Shown here in pieces: positions 48,998-58,963 of a stretch of DNA of 64,000 nt. Position 1 is the stretch's first letter. Each line of letters begins with the position of its first letter. The notes under the pieces were generated by a model. It did no database searches. It saw nothing but the letters and a program-made list of their open reading frames with translations, and had not been told where the DNA came from. The stretch comes from Lysobacter capsici. GTDB lineage: Bacteria; Pseudomonadota; Gammaproteobacteria; Xanthomonadales; Xanthomonadaceae. The stretch lies in assembly GCF_014779555.2 (NCBI RefSeq), contig NZ_CP094357.1, positions 1,302,001 to 1,366,000 on the forward strand, given 5' to 3'. Position numbers and translations under genes: made by a program.

Positions 48998-49155
48998 TCA
49001 ATTCACCAGGTGGTCGGCGTAGCCGACGTCCTTGCCTGGTCCCAACTGCACTGTCACTAACGACGCCGCTGGCGGCGCGATGGTGCCTCGTGCGATCACC
49101 GCCGCGCCGCGCAGGCTCAGGCGTTTGTAGTCGGAATGCGGGTTTGGCTTCGTCT
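48998..49155 (-). pseudogene. Truncated duplicate of the 3' end of the AsmA-family gene
   Basis: On the minus strand this segment reads through to a TGA at 48998-49000. It encodes DYKRLSLRGAAVIARGTIAP, then AAS and LGPGKDVGYADHLVN. That is clearly the C-terminal ~50 residues of the intact AsmA-like protein 1 kb away (DYKRLGLRGAAAIALGAIAP, LGPGKDAGCAGHVVN). Nothing homologous continues upstream of ~49155, where the large inverted-repeat element begins. It has no start of its own, so it is a remnant of a duplicated gene. Confidence 0.85.
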
Positions 49156-49186
49156 TAGCCCGATGCTGCTATTGCTGTTGCCCGAG

Positions 49187-49804
49187 CCGGAAGTCGCGGC
49201 TTCCATCCAGCGCTGCGAGGCTAGTAACTCGCGTTAGCAACAGCACACCCGAAGGGCGGCGCACATGGATGTGCGCCGTGCGCCACCGAGACAGGATGTC
49301 TCGTGTGGCGCATGCCCGCGTAAGCACCGCACTTGCGGGCACTTGATTCAAAGAAAAGCGTTTTTCTTTGGTTACCTTTCTTTTGTCGCTTTTGACAAAA
49401 GAAAGTAACTCGGCCGCTTGCGGACGAAAGCTGTTGATCTTGCCTTTGGTTTCAAAAGCTCTGGAGCTTCAAAGCTTCAAAGCTTCAAAGCTTCAAGGCT
49501 TCAAGGCTTCAAGGCTTCAAAGCTTCAAAGCCTTTAAAGCTGCAAGCAGGATCAAAAGCGTTCCGCCGCTAAAGCGGCGGGTCACTTTCTTTTGTCTAAA
49601 GCAACAAAAGAAAGGTAACCAAAGAAAAATGCTTTTTTGTGAATCAAGGGCCCGCAAGCTCGGTGCCTACGCGGGCACGCGCCACACGGGACATCCTTGT
49701 CCCGGTGGCGCGCGACGCGCATCCATGCGCGTCGCCCTTCGGGTGTGCTTTTGCTAACGCGAGTTACAAGCCTCGCAGCGCTGGATGGGAGCCTCGACTT
49801 CCGG
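49187..49804. repeat. ~620-bp inverted-repeat element with 220-bp arms
   Basis: The left arm (49187-49406) and right arm (49584-49804) are near reverse complements. Both run from CCGGAAGTCG through CATCCAGCGCTGCGAGGC and ACTCGCGTTAGCAA to CTTTGGTTACCTTTCTTTTG. The central ~175 bases hold a 9-base tandem repeat and an 8-bp hairpin (49563-49580). There is no transposase and no clear target-site duplication. It could be a non-autonomous mobile element or a structured intergenic repeat of the MITE/REPIN kind. It lies between a truncated asmA copy and the intact gene. Confidence 0.85.
49464..49534. repeat. 9-base tandem repeat in the centre of the inverted-repeat element
   Basis: About eight copies of a unit of the form AGCTTCAAA or GGCTTCAAG. 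There are no unique spacers. It forms the loop region between the two long arms. Confidence 0.8.
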
Positions 49805-49954
49805 CTTGAGCCAAAGCCAAGCCAAAGCGAAGGGTCAGGCTGCGTCACAACCAGAATTTGGGCTGAGGTGGCAATAACGCCAGAGTCGATGCCGCGTGTC
49901 CGGCAATGCGCTCAGCAATGGCATTCGCTGAAAAATGCGGAGGGCAATGCCCAA

Positions 49955-51952
49955 TCAATTCACCACATGGCCCGCACACCCCGCATCCTTGCCCGGCCCC
50001 AACTCCAACGTCGCCAACAACGCCGCCGGCGGCGCGATGGCGCCCAGCGCGATCGCCGCCGCGCCGCGCAGGCCCAGGCGTTTGTAGTCGGGGCGCGCGT
50101 TGGGTTGCTTGAAGGTGCCGGTGACCATCAGCGGCGCGCGCAGCGACAGGAAACTGCGGTCCTTCGGTCGCGCGCGGATGGTGAGGTCGAGCTTTTCCTC
50201 GCGCAGACTGATCGTGCCTGCACCGACCAACACCGTGTCGCTGGTGTCGAACGCCAGCGACTGCGCGGTCATCACTCCGTCGTTGACGGCGAAGTCGCCG
50301 AACGCGCAGCGGATCGGGATCTTGCGGTCGTGGGTCAGCTTGAACTTGAGGATCTCGGCCAGATCGATGCCGGCGAATTCCATCAGCAGGTTGCTGATCT
50401 GGCCCTGGCCCATGCCGACCGCAATGCTGCCGTCGCCGCTGCCGAGCATCTTGGCGATCGAGTTGCCGCTGCCGCTCAGGACGATGCGTCCGCCGACCTT
50501 GCCGACCGCATCCTGGGCCAGTTTCACTTCGGGCAGCAGCTTGGACAGGGTCAGGCCGCGCGCAGTGATGTCGGCGCGGGTGCGGATGGTGGCGTTGCGC
50601 GCGTCCATGGTGATGTTGGAGCGGATGTCGCCGTCGGCGACGCCGAAATTCAGCGGATCGAGCTTGAGCAGGCCGTTTTCCAGTAGCAGATGCGCCTGCA
50701 TGTCGTCCAGCGGCCAGCCCGGCGCGTTGATCCGCGCGGCCTTGAGCTTTACGTCCGCATCCATCGAACGCAGCTTGTCGAGGCGGTACGGCGTGTCGGG
50801 CAGCAGCTTGGGTTTCGCGTCGAGTTGCGCGTTCTGCGCGGCGAGTTCGGGATTGGTGCTTTCGCCGCGGCCGGTCTGCGGCGGCGCGCCGATGAAGCCG
50901 GCGAGGTCGTCGAAGTCCAGGCGTTTGGAAATCAGGTCGGCGCGCAGATACACCCGTGGCCCGCCGGTGTCGACGCTGGCGTCGCCTGCCAGATCGCTGT
51001 CGCCGACCTTGCCGGTGAAATCGTCGTAGTTCCAGCGCACGCCGTCGCGGCGCAGGCGGCCGTCTAGCGCGTACGGCGGGGTCGGCGGGATCGCCACGCC
51101 GATCAGCGGGTACAGGTCGGCGAGGTTCTTGCCGGCCAGTGCGAACTGCAGGTCGAAGTCGCGCAGATGAAACGGATCGACCAGTTCGCCGCGCGCATGC
51201 GCGCGGGTCGCGCCGGCCACCGCGCGCAGGTTCAAGCGATACGGCTTCTGGCTGTTGCTCAGTTCCAGCGGCGATTCGGCGCGGCCTTGCAGGGTGAAGC
51301 GGTTGGCTTTCCAGTGACCGCCGCCGTCGACCTCGACCGGCGGCGCGGCGTCTTCGCGGCGCGGCTGGCGGCTGTTGACGCTCAGGCGGATGTCGGTCTT
51401 GCCGGCCGGATCGAGGAATTCCATGCGGCCGTCCTGGATCCAGATCTTGCGGAATCTCGGCAGTTCGCCGCCGCCGCCGCGTTCGAACACCCAGTTGCCG
51501 CCGTGCTTGGCGTCGGTCTGCAGGTTGACCCGCGGCTGGGTCAGGCGGATGTCGGGAATGCGGATGTCGCCCTTGAACAAGGGCCAGACTTCGATCGACA
51601 GTTCCAGCCGCTGCGCGGTCGCCATCATCGGCTGCTTGGCCCATGGCGCATTGGCGAAGCTCAGTCCGTCGGCGCGGATCACCGACACCCGGCCCAGGTC
51701 GACATCGAGGTTGCCGTCGATGTCGAACTTGCGTCCGGTGCGCGCTTCGACCTGGCGTTCGATCGGGCCCTTGAACCAGTTCCAGTCCCACAGCGCGATC
51801 AGCGCCACGATCGCCAGCGCGATCACGCCCAGCAGGCTGAGCCAGGGATGGCGGCGAATCGACGCGAATCCGCCGCGCGCGGGCGGAGCTTGGCCGGCGC
51901 CGTCGGCAGCGGCGTTATCGGAAGCGGACATGTTCGGATCGGGTGTGCTCAT
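49955..51952 (-). CDS. AsmA-family protein (inner-membrane anchored, periplasmic)
   Basis: 665 residues. One N-terminal transmembrane helix (~36-56, PWLSLLGVIALAIVALIALW) follows a short basic, Pro/Ala-rich cytoplasmic tail. The periplasmic part starts with the AsmA N-terminal pattern WFKGPIERQVEARTGRKFDIDGNLDVDLG and continues as a long repeat of beta strands. It ends with an AsmA C-terminal domain (ITMDARNATIRTRADITARGLTL and SGSGNSIAKMLGSGDGSIAV). AsmA-like proteins are thought to bridge the periplasm and move phospholipids to the outer membrane. The C-terminus ends GPGKDAGCAGHVVN. A truncated copy of its 3' end lies ~800 bp downstream. Confidence 0.9.
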   Translation of the reverse strand: MSTPDPNMSASDNAAADGAGQAPPARGGFASIRRHPWLSLLGVIALAIVALIALWDWNWFKGPIERQVEARTGRKFDIDGNLDVDLGRVSVIRADGLSFANAPWAKQPMMATAQRLELSIEVWPLFKGDIRIPDIRLTQPRVNLQTDAKHGGNWVFERGGGGELPRFRKIWIQDGRMEFLDPAGKTDIRLSVNSRQPRREDAAPPVEVDGGGHWKANRFTLQGRAESPLELSNSQKPYRLNLRAVAGATRAHARGELVDPFHLRDFDLQFALAGKNLADLYPLIGVAIPPTPPYALDGRLRRDGVRWNYDDFTGKVGDSDLAGDASVDTGGPRVYLRADLISKRLDFDDLAGFIGAPPQTGRGESTNPELAAQNAQLDAKPKLLPDTPYRLDKLRSMDADVKLKAARINAPGWPLDDMQAHLLLENGLLKLDPLNFGVADGDIRSNITMDARNATIRTRADITARGLTLSKLLPEVKLAQDAVGKVGGRIVLSGSGNSIAKMLGSGDGSIAVGMGQGQISNLLMEFAGIDLAEILKFKLTHDRKIPIRCAFGDFAVNDGVMTAQSLAFDTSDTVLVGAGTISLREEKLDLTIRARPKDRSFLSLRAPLMVTGTFKQPNARPDYKRLGLRGAAAIALGAIAPPAALLATLELGPGKDAGCAGHVVN

Positions 51953-52174
51953 CGCGTAAGCGCGAAGGCCGGGGCGTAGCGGCGATGCGACCGCAATACG
52001 GCGCAGCGCCCTCTCGGCCCGCGCGGCGGGACCTGTGCTGAGGTTGGTCCCACCATCGCCACCGGTCGGTAAAGCGAGAGTGAATGCGTGGTGGATGCGG
52101 CGTGCGGCGTTCAGCCCGCCCGAGCGTCGTGGATCGGGCGCGCGGCGTCGCGCCGGTGGGTCACGCTTGTGAAA

Positions 52175-52855
52175 TCACGCCCCGGGAATCAGGCGCGAAG
52201 CCGGCACCACCTGCGATAGCACCGCGATGTAATGGCAGACGCTGCCGCCCACGACGAACAGATGCCAGATCGCGTGCGAGTACTTCAGCGACGGCCGGTG
52301 ATAGAACACCGTGCCCAGCGTGTAGCAGATGCCGCCGGCGAGCAGCCAGCCCAGGGTCGAGGCGTCGAGCGCGTTGAGCAGGGGCTTGGCCGCCACGATC
52401 ACCAGCCAGCCCATGGCGATGTAGATGATGGTCGACAGCAGCTTGAAGCGGCCGGTGTAGAACAGCTTGAACACGATCCCGGCCACGGCCAGGGCCCAGA
52501 TCGCCGCGAACAGGCCCCAGCCCCACGGACCGCGCAGGCCGATCAGGGTGAACGGGGTGTAGGTGCCGGCGATCAGCAGATAGATCGCGCAATGGTCGAA
52601 GACCTTCAGCCGGCCCTTGACGATCGGGTGCTGGATCGCGTGGTACAGGGTCGAGGCGAGGTACAGCAGCAGCAGGCTGATCCCGAACACGATCGCGCTG
52701 CCGAGCTGCCAGGCGTCGCCGTACAGCGCGGCCAGGGTGATCATCACCGCGCCGCCGGCCAGGGCCGCGGTGGCGCCCAGACCGTGGGTCAGGGCATTGG
52801 CGATCTCTTCGCGGATCGAGTGCTCGCCGTGAGCGGGGGCATGGGCGATGGTCAT
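52175..52855 (-). CDS. Hemolysin III / PAQR-family membrane protein
   Basis: 226 residues with seven predicted transmembrane segments. Signature residues of the hemolysin-III (TrhA, YqfA) family are present. They include EEIANALTHGLGA at the N-terminus, LYLASTLYHAI, LKVFDHCAIYLLIAGTYTPF after helix 2, and KYSHAIWHLFVVGGSVCHY near the C-terminus. The conserved Ser, His and Asp residues may bind a metal, as in PAQR receptors. Despite the name, hemolysis is not established for most members; a role in membrane-lipid homeostasis is more likely. It is apparently monocistronic. Confidence 0.94.
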   Translation of the reverse strand: MTIAHAPAHGEHSIREEIANALTHGLGATAALAGGAVMITLAALYGDAWQLGSAIVFGISLLLLYLASTLYHAIQHPIVKGRLKVFDHCAIYLLIAGTYTPFTLIGLRGPWGWGLFAAIWALAVAGIVFKLFYTGRFKLLSTIIYIAMGWLVIVAAKPLLNALDASTLGWLLAGGICYTLGTVFYHRPSLKYSHAIWHLFVVGGSVCHYIAVLSQVVPASRLIPGA

Positions 52856-53162
52856 GGTTCCAGCATCCTAGCGCGGTCTGGGGCCAATGCTCGTCGCGAA
52901 TGCGAATCGACCGCAACGGCAAGACAGCGTGGAGTCGGTTTCGCGACTTCGGTCACGCGGGGCCGGGCTTGCGGCCGTGGATCGGCCCAGTGGGGCGGGG
53001 CGACAGGCTGGACGCCGGGCGATAGCCATGCGACGGGACCGAGAGCCAGACGCGTTGCGTTGCCGAGCCCGCGCCGACGGGGCAGTCATCGCCGTGACGA
53101 AGTCGCGCGCACTCTGCGTACCCGGGCGCGGACGACCCCGCCGCCCGCGCGCCGCGCCGCAT
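52856..53162. other. Intergenic region, nothing recognised
   Basis: 307 GC-rich bases between the hemolysin-III start and the stop of the RF3-coupled gene. Open frames across it are compositional shadows. No repeat or terminator was recognised. Confidence 0.45.
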
Positions 53163-53650
53163 TCATTCCAGCGCGTTGAGCCTTCGGATCCGCCGCAGCC
53201 GGCGCTGGATCTTGTGCGGCCTGGCGAAGCGGTACTGCTCGACTTCGACCAGCAGCGCGCAATCCTCGCCGAACGCCTCGCGCATCGCATACAGGCGGCC
53301 GTTGCCTTCGAACGCCAGCCAGCGTTCGCCGTCCTGGACGACCTTGATCTGCGAGACCGAGGGAATGATCTCGTTCAACGCGGCCAGATCGAGCCGGCCG
53401 TGCGCGAGCAGTTCCTCGCGGCGCGCGCTCAGCGCCTGAGCCCGCGCGCGGGTGGCCTGCAGCGCCGATTCGCGGTCGATGCCGTGGATCGGATGCAGCG
53501 CCCGCAGCGGCACCATCGCCTGGGCCTTGTCGCTGCGCAGGCGGTGGATGTCCACGATCACCTTGGCCATGTAGGCGTCCTTGTAGTCGAGCGCGGCGAC
53601 TTCGCTGCGCTTGCTCAACAAGTACGTCCACCACCGGCGCAGCGGCGACA

Positions 53651-53651
<1 letters not shown>
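53163..53651 (-). CDS. Conserved-looking hypothetical protein translationally coupled to RF3
   Basis: 162 residues, basic, cytoplasmic. Its ATG overlaps the prfC stop (TGATG), so it is almost certainly co-translated with RF3. The middle IPSVSQIKVVQDGERWLAFEGNGRLYAMREAF resembles the ParB/sulfiredoxin-like N-terminal pattern (strand, then a G-N-G-R helix start), but this is a weak visual resemblance. The C-terminus is rich in Arg (HKIQRRLRRIRRLN), possibly for nucleic-acid contact. No family is asserted. The larger open frame that continues upstream in this reading frame is a shadow of prfC. Confidence 0.8.
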
Positions 53652-55255
<1,604 letters not shown>

Positions 55256-55490
55256 GAGTACGGCGCGCCGGGGGCGCGTCGGCCGGTAAGGGGAAGGCGG
55301 CGATTATACCTGTGGACGGCGGCCGGGCTGGGGATGCCCTGGCGAACCCCGCCGAGGCCGTTTCACCGCCCGGAAATCTCCGCGGTGGGCCCGTCAGGCC
55401 GGACGCGGTCCGGTCCTGCAGCACGATCCCAGCGAAAAACCTCGGCCCCGAAAGCCCCCCGAACGACCTCGAAGCGCCGAGACTCATCCC

Positions 55491-55526
55491 GATTCCCGAT
55501 TCCCGATTCCCGATTCCCGATTCCCG
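55491..55526. repeat. Heptamer tandem repeat (GATTCCC unit)
   Basis: Five consecutive copies of GATTCCC, ending 4 bases before the stop codon of the M23 gene. The same unit type forms the longer array at 33190-33344. It is therefore a recurrent simple repeat placed at gene ends. Confidence 0.8.
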
Positions 55527-55530
55527 GCCG

Positions 55531-56457
55531 TTAACGAGTCCCGCCACTAAGCCGCAACGGCCCCTGTGGCCCGTTGATCCGCACCGGGATCGATTCCAGC
55601 CGCATGCCGCGGTTGATCTGCACGGCGAAATGCAGGTGCGGCCCGGTGCTGAAACCGGTGTTGCCCGACAGGCCGATCTGCTGGCCGGCGCGGACCCGCT
55701 GGCCCACGCGCACGATCACGCCGTTGTCGGCCTTGAGGTGGGCGTACAGGGCCATGGTCCCGTCGTCGTGGAGGATGCGCACGAAGTTGGCGCGGTCGCC
55801 GAACTTCTCCAGGTTGAGTCCGGCCTTGTCGAAATCCGATTCGACCTGCATCACCACGCCGTCGCGCGCGGCCAGCACCGGGGTGCCGATGTCGGCGGCG
55901 AAGTCGATCGCGTAGCGGTGTTCGGGCTCGGTATGGCTGAAGTGGCCGCCGTAACCCTGGTCGATGCGGAACTGCTGCTGTTGCAGCGGCAGCAGGTACT
56001 CGACGTTGCGCGCGCGGGCGCGCGGGTCGCCAGGCACGCTGCGCATGGTCAGTTCGAAGTCGCCGCCGCGGGTCGGGTCCTGGGCGCTGAGCACGGCGAC
56101 CACGGCGCTGCCGCGCGCGTCCACGGTGGCGTTGGCGGGCAGGCTGGGATTGCCGGCGATGTTGTTGCTGTGGGTGAAATCGAGCTGCACTTCGACCGGT
56201 CCGGACAGGCTGTTGTCGGCCCAGGCCAGGTAGCGGTCGCCGTCCTGCTGCACGCGCAGCCGCGCGATCGCGCCGGGCTCGGCGCGGAACGGGATGACCT
56301 TGACCTCCGACGGCGGCGCCGCGGACGGCGCGCGATCGCCGTAATGGGTGATGCCGCTCTTGTCGGTCCAGCGATACAGCTTGCCGGCCTGCGCCGCGGG
56401 GACGGCGAGCAGGAGCATGCACAGGCACATTGCGATCGGAGTGGGCAGGCGCGGCAT
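55531..56457 (-). CDS. M23 metallopeptidase with N-terminal DUF4124
   Basis: 308 residues. A signal peptide (MPRLPTPIAMCLCMLLLAVPAAQA) is followed by a DUF4124-like start KLYRWTDKSGITHYGDRAP. A beta-rich linker leads to an M23/LytM peptidase domain (~160-308). Zinc ligands and catalytic residues are all present: His180 and Asp185 in HRYAIDF, His240 in LYAH, and His274 and His276 in HLHF. Such enzymes cut peptidoglycan cross-bridges or act as secreted endopeptidases. The ATG at 56457 begins the signal peptide; the frame upstream is a shadow of the next gene. It lies 23 bases after the phytase-like gene, so they form an operon. Confidence 0.93.
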   Translation of the reverse strand: MPRLPTPIAMCLCMLLLAVPAAQAGKLYRWTDKSGITHYGDRAPSAAPPSEVKVIPFRAEPGAIARLRVQQDGDRYLAWADNSLSGPVEVQLDFTHSNNIAGNPSLPANATVDARGSAVVAVLSAQDPTRGGDFELTMRSVPGDPRARARNVEYLLPLQQQQFRIDQGYGGHFSHTEPEHRYAIDFAADIGTPVLAARDGVVMQVESDFDKAGLNLEKFGDRANFVRILHDDGTMALYAHLKADNGVIVRVGQRVRAGQQIGLSGNTGFSTGPHLHFAVQINRGMRLESIPVRINGPQGPLRLSGGTR

Positions 56458-56480
56458 AGTCGGGTCGGGCGGAGGCGGGG

Positions 56481-57584
56481 TCAGTTCAGGCAACTCGATT
56501 GCAACTGCAGGGCGCGGGCCACGTCGCCCAGGTCGAACGCGGTCACCGAGCGGTCGTCGTGGACCGCATACAGCGCGCCGGTCGGGAATGCGTTGGTGCC
56601 GGCCGCGTGCAGGGCGATGCCGTCGGTGTGCGCGGTCACCTCGCCGCTGAAGCTGCCGCGCGGTTCCAGGCTGTCGCGGTCGTAGACATGGAAGATGGTG
56701 CGCGGCATCAGCTGGTCGACCGCGATCCAGTAGCCGTCGCCGGCGCCGCAGCTCCACAGCGCGACGCCTTCGGCCTGGGCCTGGAAGCTGCGGTCGGGCA
56801 CGCGCCGGCCGGTGTAGCGGCCGTCCAGGGTGTATTCGCGCAAGGTCGACAGGTGGCGCTGGTCTTCGTCGGCGATCAGCAGGCGATCGCCCGCGGCGTC
56901 GCCGGCGATCGATTCGACCACCCGCAGCGCGGTATCGGCGTGGGTATCGCCGAACGCGCCTTGATACTCGGCGCTCATCGCATCGTTGTCGTCGAAGCGC
57001 AGGCGGTAGCGGCGCACGCGCTGGGCGAGTTCGGCCAGCGGCGGCACCTGATCGAATTTCTCGCCGTACATGAAGCTGTCGGTGATGTAGGCATCGAGTT
57101 CGCCGGGCGCGGTCTCGTTGACCCACACGCCGTATGGGCTGCGCAGCTGCGCCTCGCCGAAGCTGCCGAGCGGGGCGAAGTCGGGCAGATGCAGAACCTG
57201 GACCCGGTGGTTGTCGCGCTCGACCACGAACAGGTGGTCGCCGAACACCGCCAGTCCGTTGGGACGCTTGAACTGTCCGGCCGCGCCGCCCTTTTCGCCG
57301 AAAGTGCGCAGGCGCTGGCCGGTGTCGGCGTCGTAGACGGCCAGGCGGTGGGTCGATTTGGCGCTGGCGATCAGCCAGGTCGAACCGTCCGGGGTCGGCC
57401 AAGTGGCGAGCGAATCGAGCTCGTCCTGCGGACTTTCGGCCGAGACGAACCGCTCGGGCACGATCCGCAGCCCGGCCGGCGTCACGCTGGTGAAGCGCGT
57501 TTCCGATTCCAGGGTGGGACGGGTCAGGGCGCAGGAGGACAGCAACAGCGTCGTCAGGGCGGCGGCGAGGAGGCGGCTATTCAT
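56481..57584 (-). CDS. Beta-propeller lipoprotein, phytase-like
   Basis: 367 residues. A lipoprotein signal ends in LLLSSC with Cys18 lipidated. The mature part is built of six-bladed-propeller-type repeats with phrases such as STHRLAVYDADTGQRLRTFG, RPNGLAVFGDHLFVVERDNHRVQVLHLPDFAPLG and EGVALWSCGAGDGYWIAVDQL. DRDSLEPRGSFSG and HTDGIALH follow. This is the layout of beta-propeller (3-)phytases and NHL-repeat proteins; phytases bind Ca2+ through acidic residues. Whether this one hydrolyses phytate cannot be told from the sequence. It is transcribed with the M23 peptidase and divergent from the SAM-riboswitch met operon. Confidence 0.8.
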   Translation of the reverse strand: MNSRLLAAALTTLLLSSCALTRPTLESETRFTSVTPAGLRIVPERFVSAESPQDELDSLATWPTPDGSTWLIASAKSTHRLAVYDADTGQRLRTFGEKGGAAGQFKRPNGLAVFGDHLFVVERDNHRVQVLHLPDFAPLGSFGEAQLRSPYGVWVNETAPGELDAYITDSFMYGEKFDQVPPLAELAQRVRRYRLRFDDNDAMSAEYQGAFGDTHADTALRVVESIAGDAAGDRLLIADEDQRHLSTLREYTLDGRYTGRRVPDRSFQAQAEGVALWSCGAGDGYWIAVDQLMPRTIFHVYDRDSLEPRGSFSGEVTAHTDGIALHAAGTNAFPTGALYAVHDDRSVTAFDLGDVARALQLQSSCLN

Positions 57585-57678
57585 CGGCTTAAGTGTATGC
57601 GCGGGCGATGTCGGCCGGGTGGCGGCAGCGACCGGGATCGGGGGCTAAATAATAAATCGCTATATGCGGATGAAGCGA

Positions 57679-57707
57679 TTGACACGCCCGCCGGGCATCG
57701 GCAGACT
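57679..57707 (+). promoter_or_regulatory. Promoter of the met operon
   Basis: TTGACA (57679-57684), a 17-base spacer and CAGACT (57702-57707). The -35 is perfect and the -10 weak. The transcription start would lie at about 57712, exactly where the riboswitch begins. Confidence 0.6.
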
Positions 57708-57711
57708 GTGG

Positions 57712-57830
57712 CCATCCATCGAGACCGGCAGAGGGACAGGCCCTTTGAAGCCGGGGCAACCCAAGGCGGCGCAAGCCGCGTGAAGGTGCCAATTCCTGCG
57801 GCCCGCCTCATGGCGTCGGTCGGAAGATGG
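57712..57830 (+). promoter_or_regulatory. SAM-I riboswitch (S-box)
   Basis: The conserved SAM-I core is visible in order: GAGACCGGCAGAGGGAC, then AGGCCCTTTGAAGCC and GGGGCAACC, a variable P3-like hairpin (AAGGCGGCGCAAGCCGCG), GGTGCCAATTCCTGC, and GGAAGATGG. The CCATC at the start and GATGG at the end can close P1. This is the S-adenosylmethionine aptamer that switches off methionine-biosynthesis genes when SAM is plentiful. It sits ~60-70 bases before metX. The expression platform is probably the hairpin at 57836-57857. Confidence 0.9.
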
Positions 57831-57835
57831 TTGCG

Positions 57836-57857
57836 AAGCGCGCTTTCCCGCGCGCTT
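57836..57857 (+). terminator. Hairpin in the riboswitch expression platform
   Basis: AAGCGCGC, a TTTCCC loop and GCGCGCTT form an 8-bp perfect stem right after the aptamer. It lacks a U-run, so it may act on translation initiation or through Rho rather than as an intrinsic terminator. Inference. Confidence 0.45.
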
Positions 57858-57901
57858 GCGACTTGCGAACTCGGTGGCCCCGTTCACTTCGGATGACCGC
57901 C

Positions 57902-58963
57902 ATGAGCTTCGCCCCCAGCACCGCCGCCGCCGACCGCGCCGAAAGCTTCGTCTCCTATTCCGCCGCTGCTGCGCCTATCGCGTTCGAGCGTCCGGCCGCG
58001 CGCGTCACCGCGACTCGCGGCGAGATCGGCATCGAACTGGAACTGCGCCACTCCGGCCGCCGCGCGCTGACCCTTCGTTACGAAACCCAGGGCGATGCGA
58101 GCTTGCCTGCGCTGTTCGTGGCCGGCGGCATCTCGGCGCACAAGCATCTGGCGCCGAGCCGCGAGTTCGGCGAGCAGGGCTGGTGGGAGTGCCAGGTCGG
58201 CAACGGCCGTTCGCTGGATCCGACCCGTTATCACCTGGTCTCCTTCGACTGGCTCGGCGCCGACGGTTCGCTCGACATCGCGCTCGATCCGGCCGATCAG
58301 GCCGACGCGATCGCCGCGCTGCTCGATGCGCTGGGCATCGACCGCCTGCAGGCCTTCGTCGGTTATTCCTACGGCGCGATGGTCGGCCTGCAGTTCGCCT
58401 CGCGCCATCCGGCGCGGGTCGGCGAAGTGATTTCGATCAGCGGCACCCACCGCGCCCATCCCTATGCCGCGGCGTGGCGCGCGCTGCAACGCCGCGCGGT
58501 CGCGCTGGGCGCGCTGCAGTGCGACGAAAGCCAGGGCCTGGCCCTGGCGCGCGAGCTGGCGGTGCTGAGCTACCGCACCCCGGAAGAATTCGCCGAGCGT
58601 TTCGGCGCCGCGCAAGTGGTCGACGGCCGCGTGCGCGTCGCTGCCGAGGACTACCTCGACCATTGCGGCAACAAGTACGTCGCGCGCACTTCGCCGACCG
58701 CGTTCCTGCGCTTGTCCGAATCGATCGACCTGCAGCAGGTCGATCCCTCGAGCATCCGCGCGCCGGTCACCGTGGTCGCCGTCACCGAGGACCGCCTGAT
58801 CCCGCTGAGCGAGTCCTACGACCTGATCGAACGCCTGCGCGGCGAAACCCGCCTGCGCGTGCTGCGTTCGATCTACGGCCACGACGCGTGCCTGAAAGAA
58901 CAAGCCCAGATCGACACCATTCTTCGCGAAGCGTTGGCCGACTGCACGTCGGTGGCCGCATGA
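57902..58963 (+). CDS. metX: MetX-like homoserine O-acyltransferase (alpha/beta hydrolase)
   Basis: 353 residues from the ATG at 57902 (an in-frame ATG at 57893 is an alternative). MetX enzymes acylate homoserine, with acetyl- or succinyl-CoA, as the first committed step to methionine. The nucleophile elbow is GYSYGAM (Ser156). The remaining triad members are probably Asp297 (TEDRLIPLSE) and His327 (IYGHDACLKE). It is shorter than typical MetX (~370-380) and has GYSYGAM rather than the GxSLGGM elbow of classical members. It is the first gene of a SAM-riboswitch operon and overlaps metB (ATGA). The acyl donor cannot be told from the sequence. Confidence 0.88.
   Translation: MSFAPSTAAADRAESFVSYSAAAAPIAFERPAARVTATRGEIGIELELRHSGRRALTLRYETQGDASLPALFVAGGISAHKHLAPSREFGEQGWWECQVGNGRSLDPTRYHLVSFDWLGADGSLDIALDPADQADAIAALLDALGIDRLQAFVGYSYGAMVGLQFASRHPARVGEVISISGTHRAHPYAAAWRALQRRAVALGALQCDESQGLALARELAVLSYRTPEEFAERFGAAQVVDGRVRVAAEDYLDHCGNKYVARTSPTAFLRLSESIDLQQVDPSSIRAPVTVVAVTEDRLIPLSESYDLIERLRGETRLRVLRSIYGHDACLKEQAQIDTILREALADCTSVAA

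Noticed and set aside
49368-49757. 129-codon plus-strand frame across the inverted-repeat element
   Set aside because: It runs through the arms and the 9-mer repeat and has no RBS or family features. The Ser/Lys/Gln-rich translation just reads the tandem repeat.
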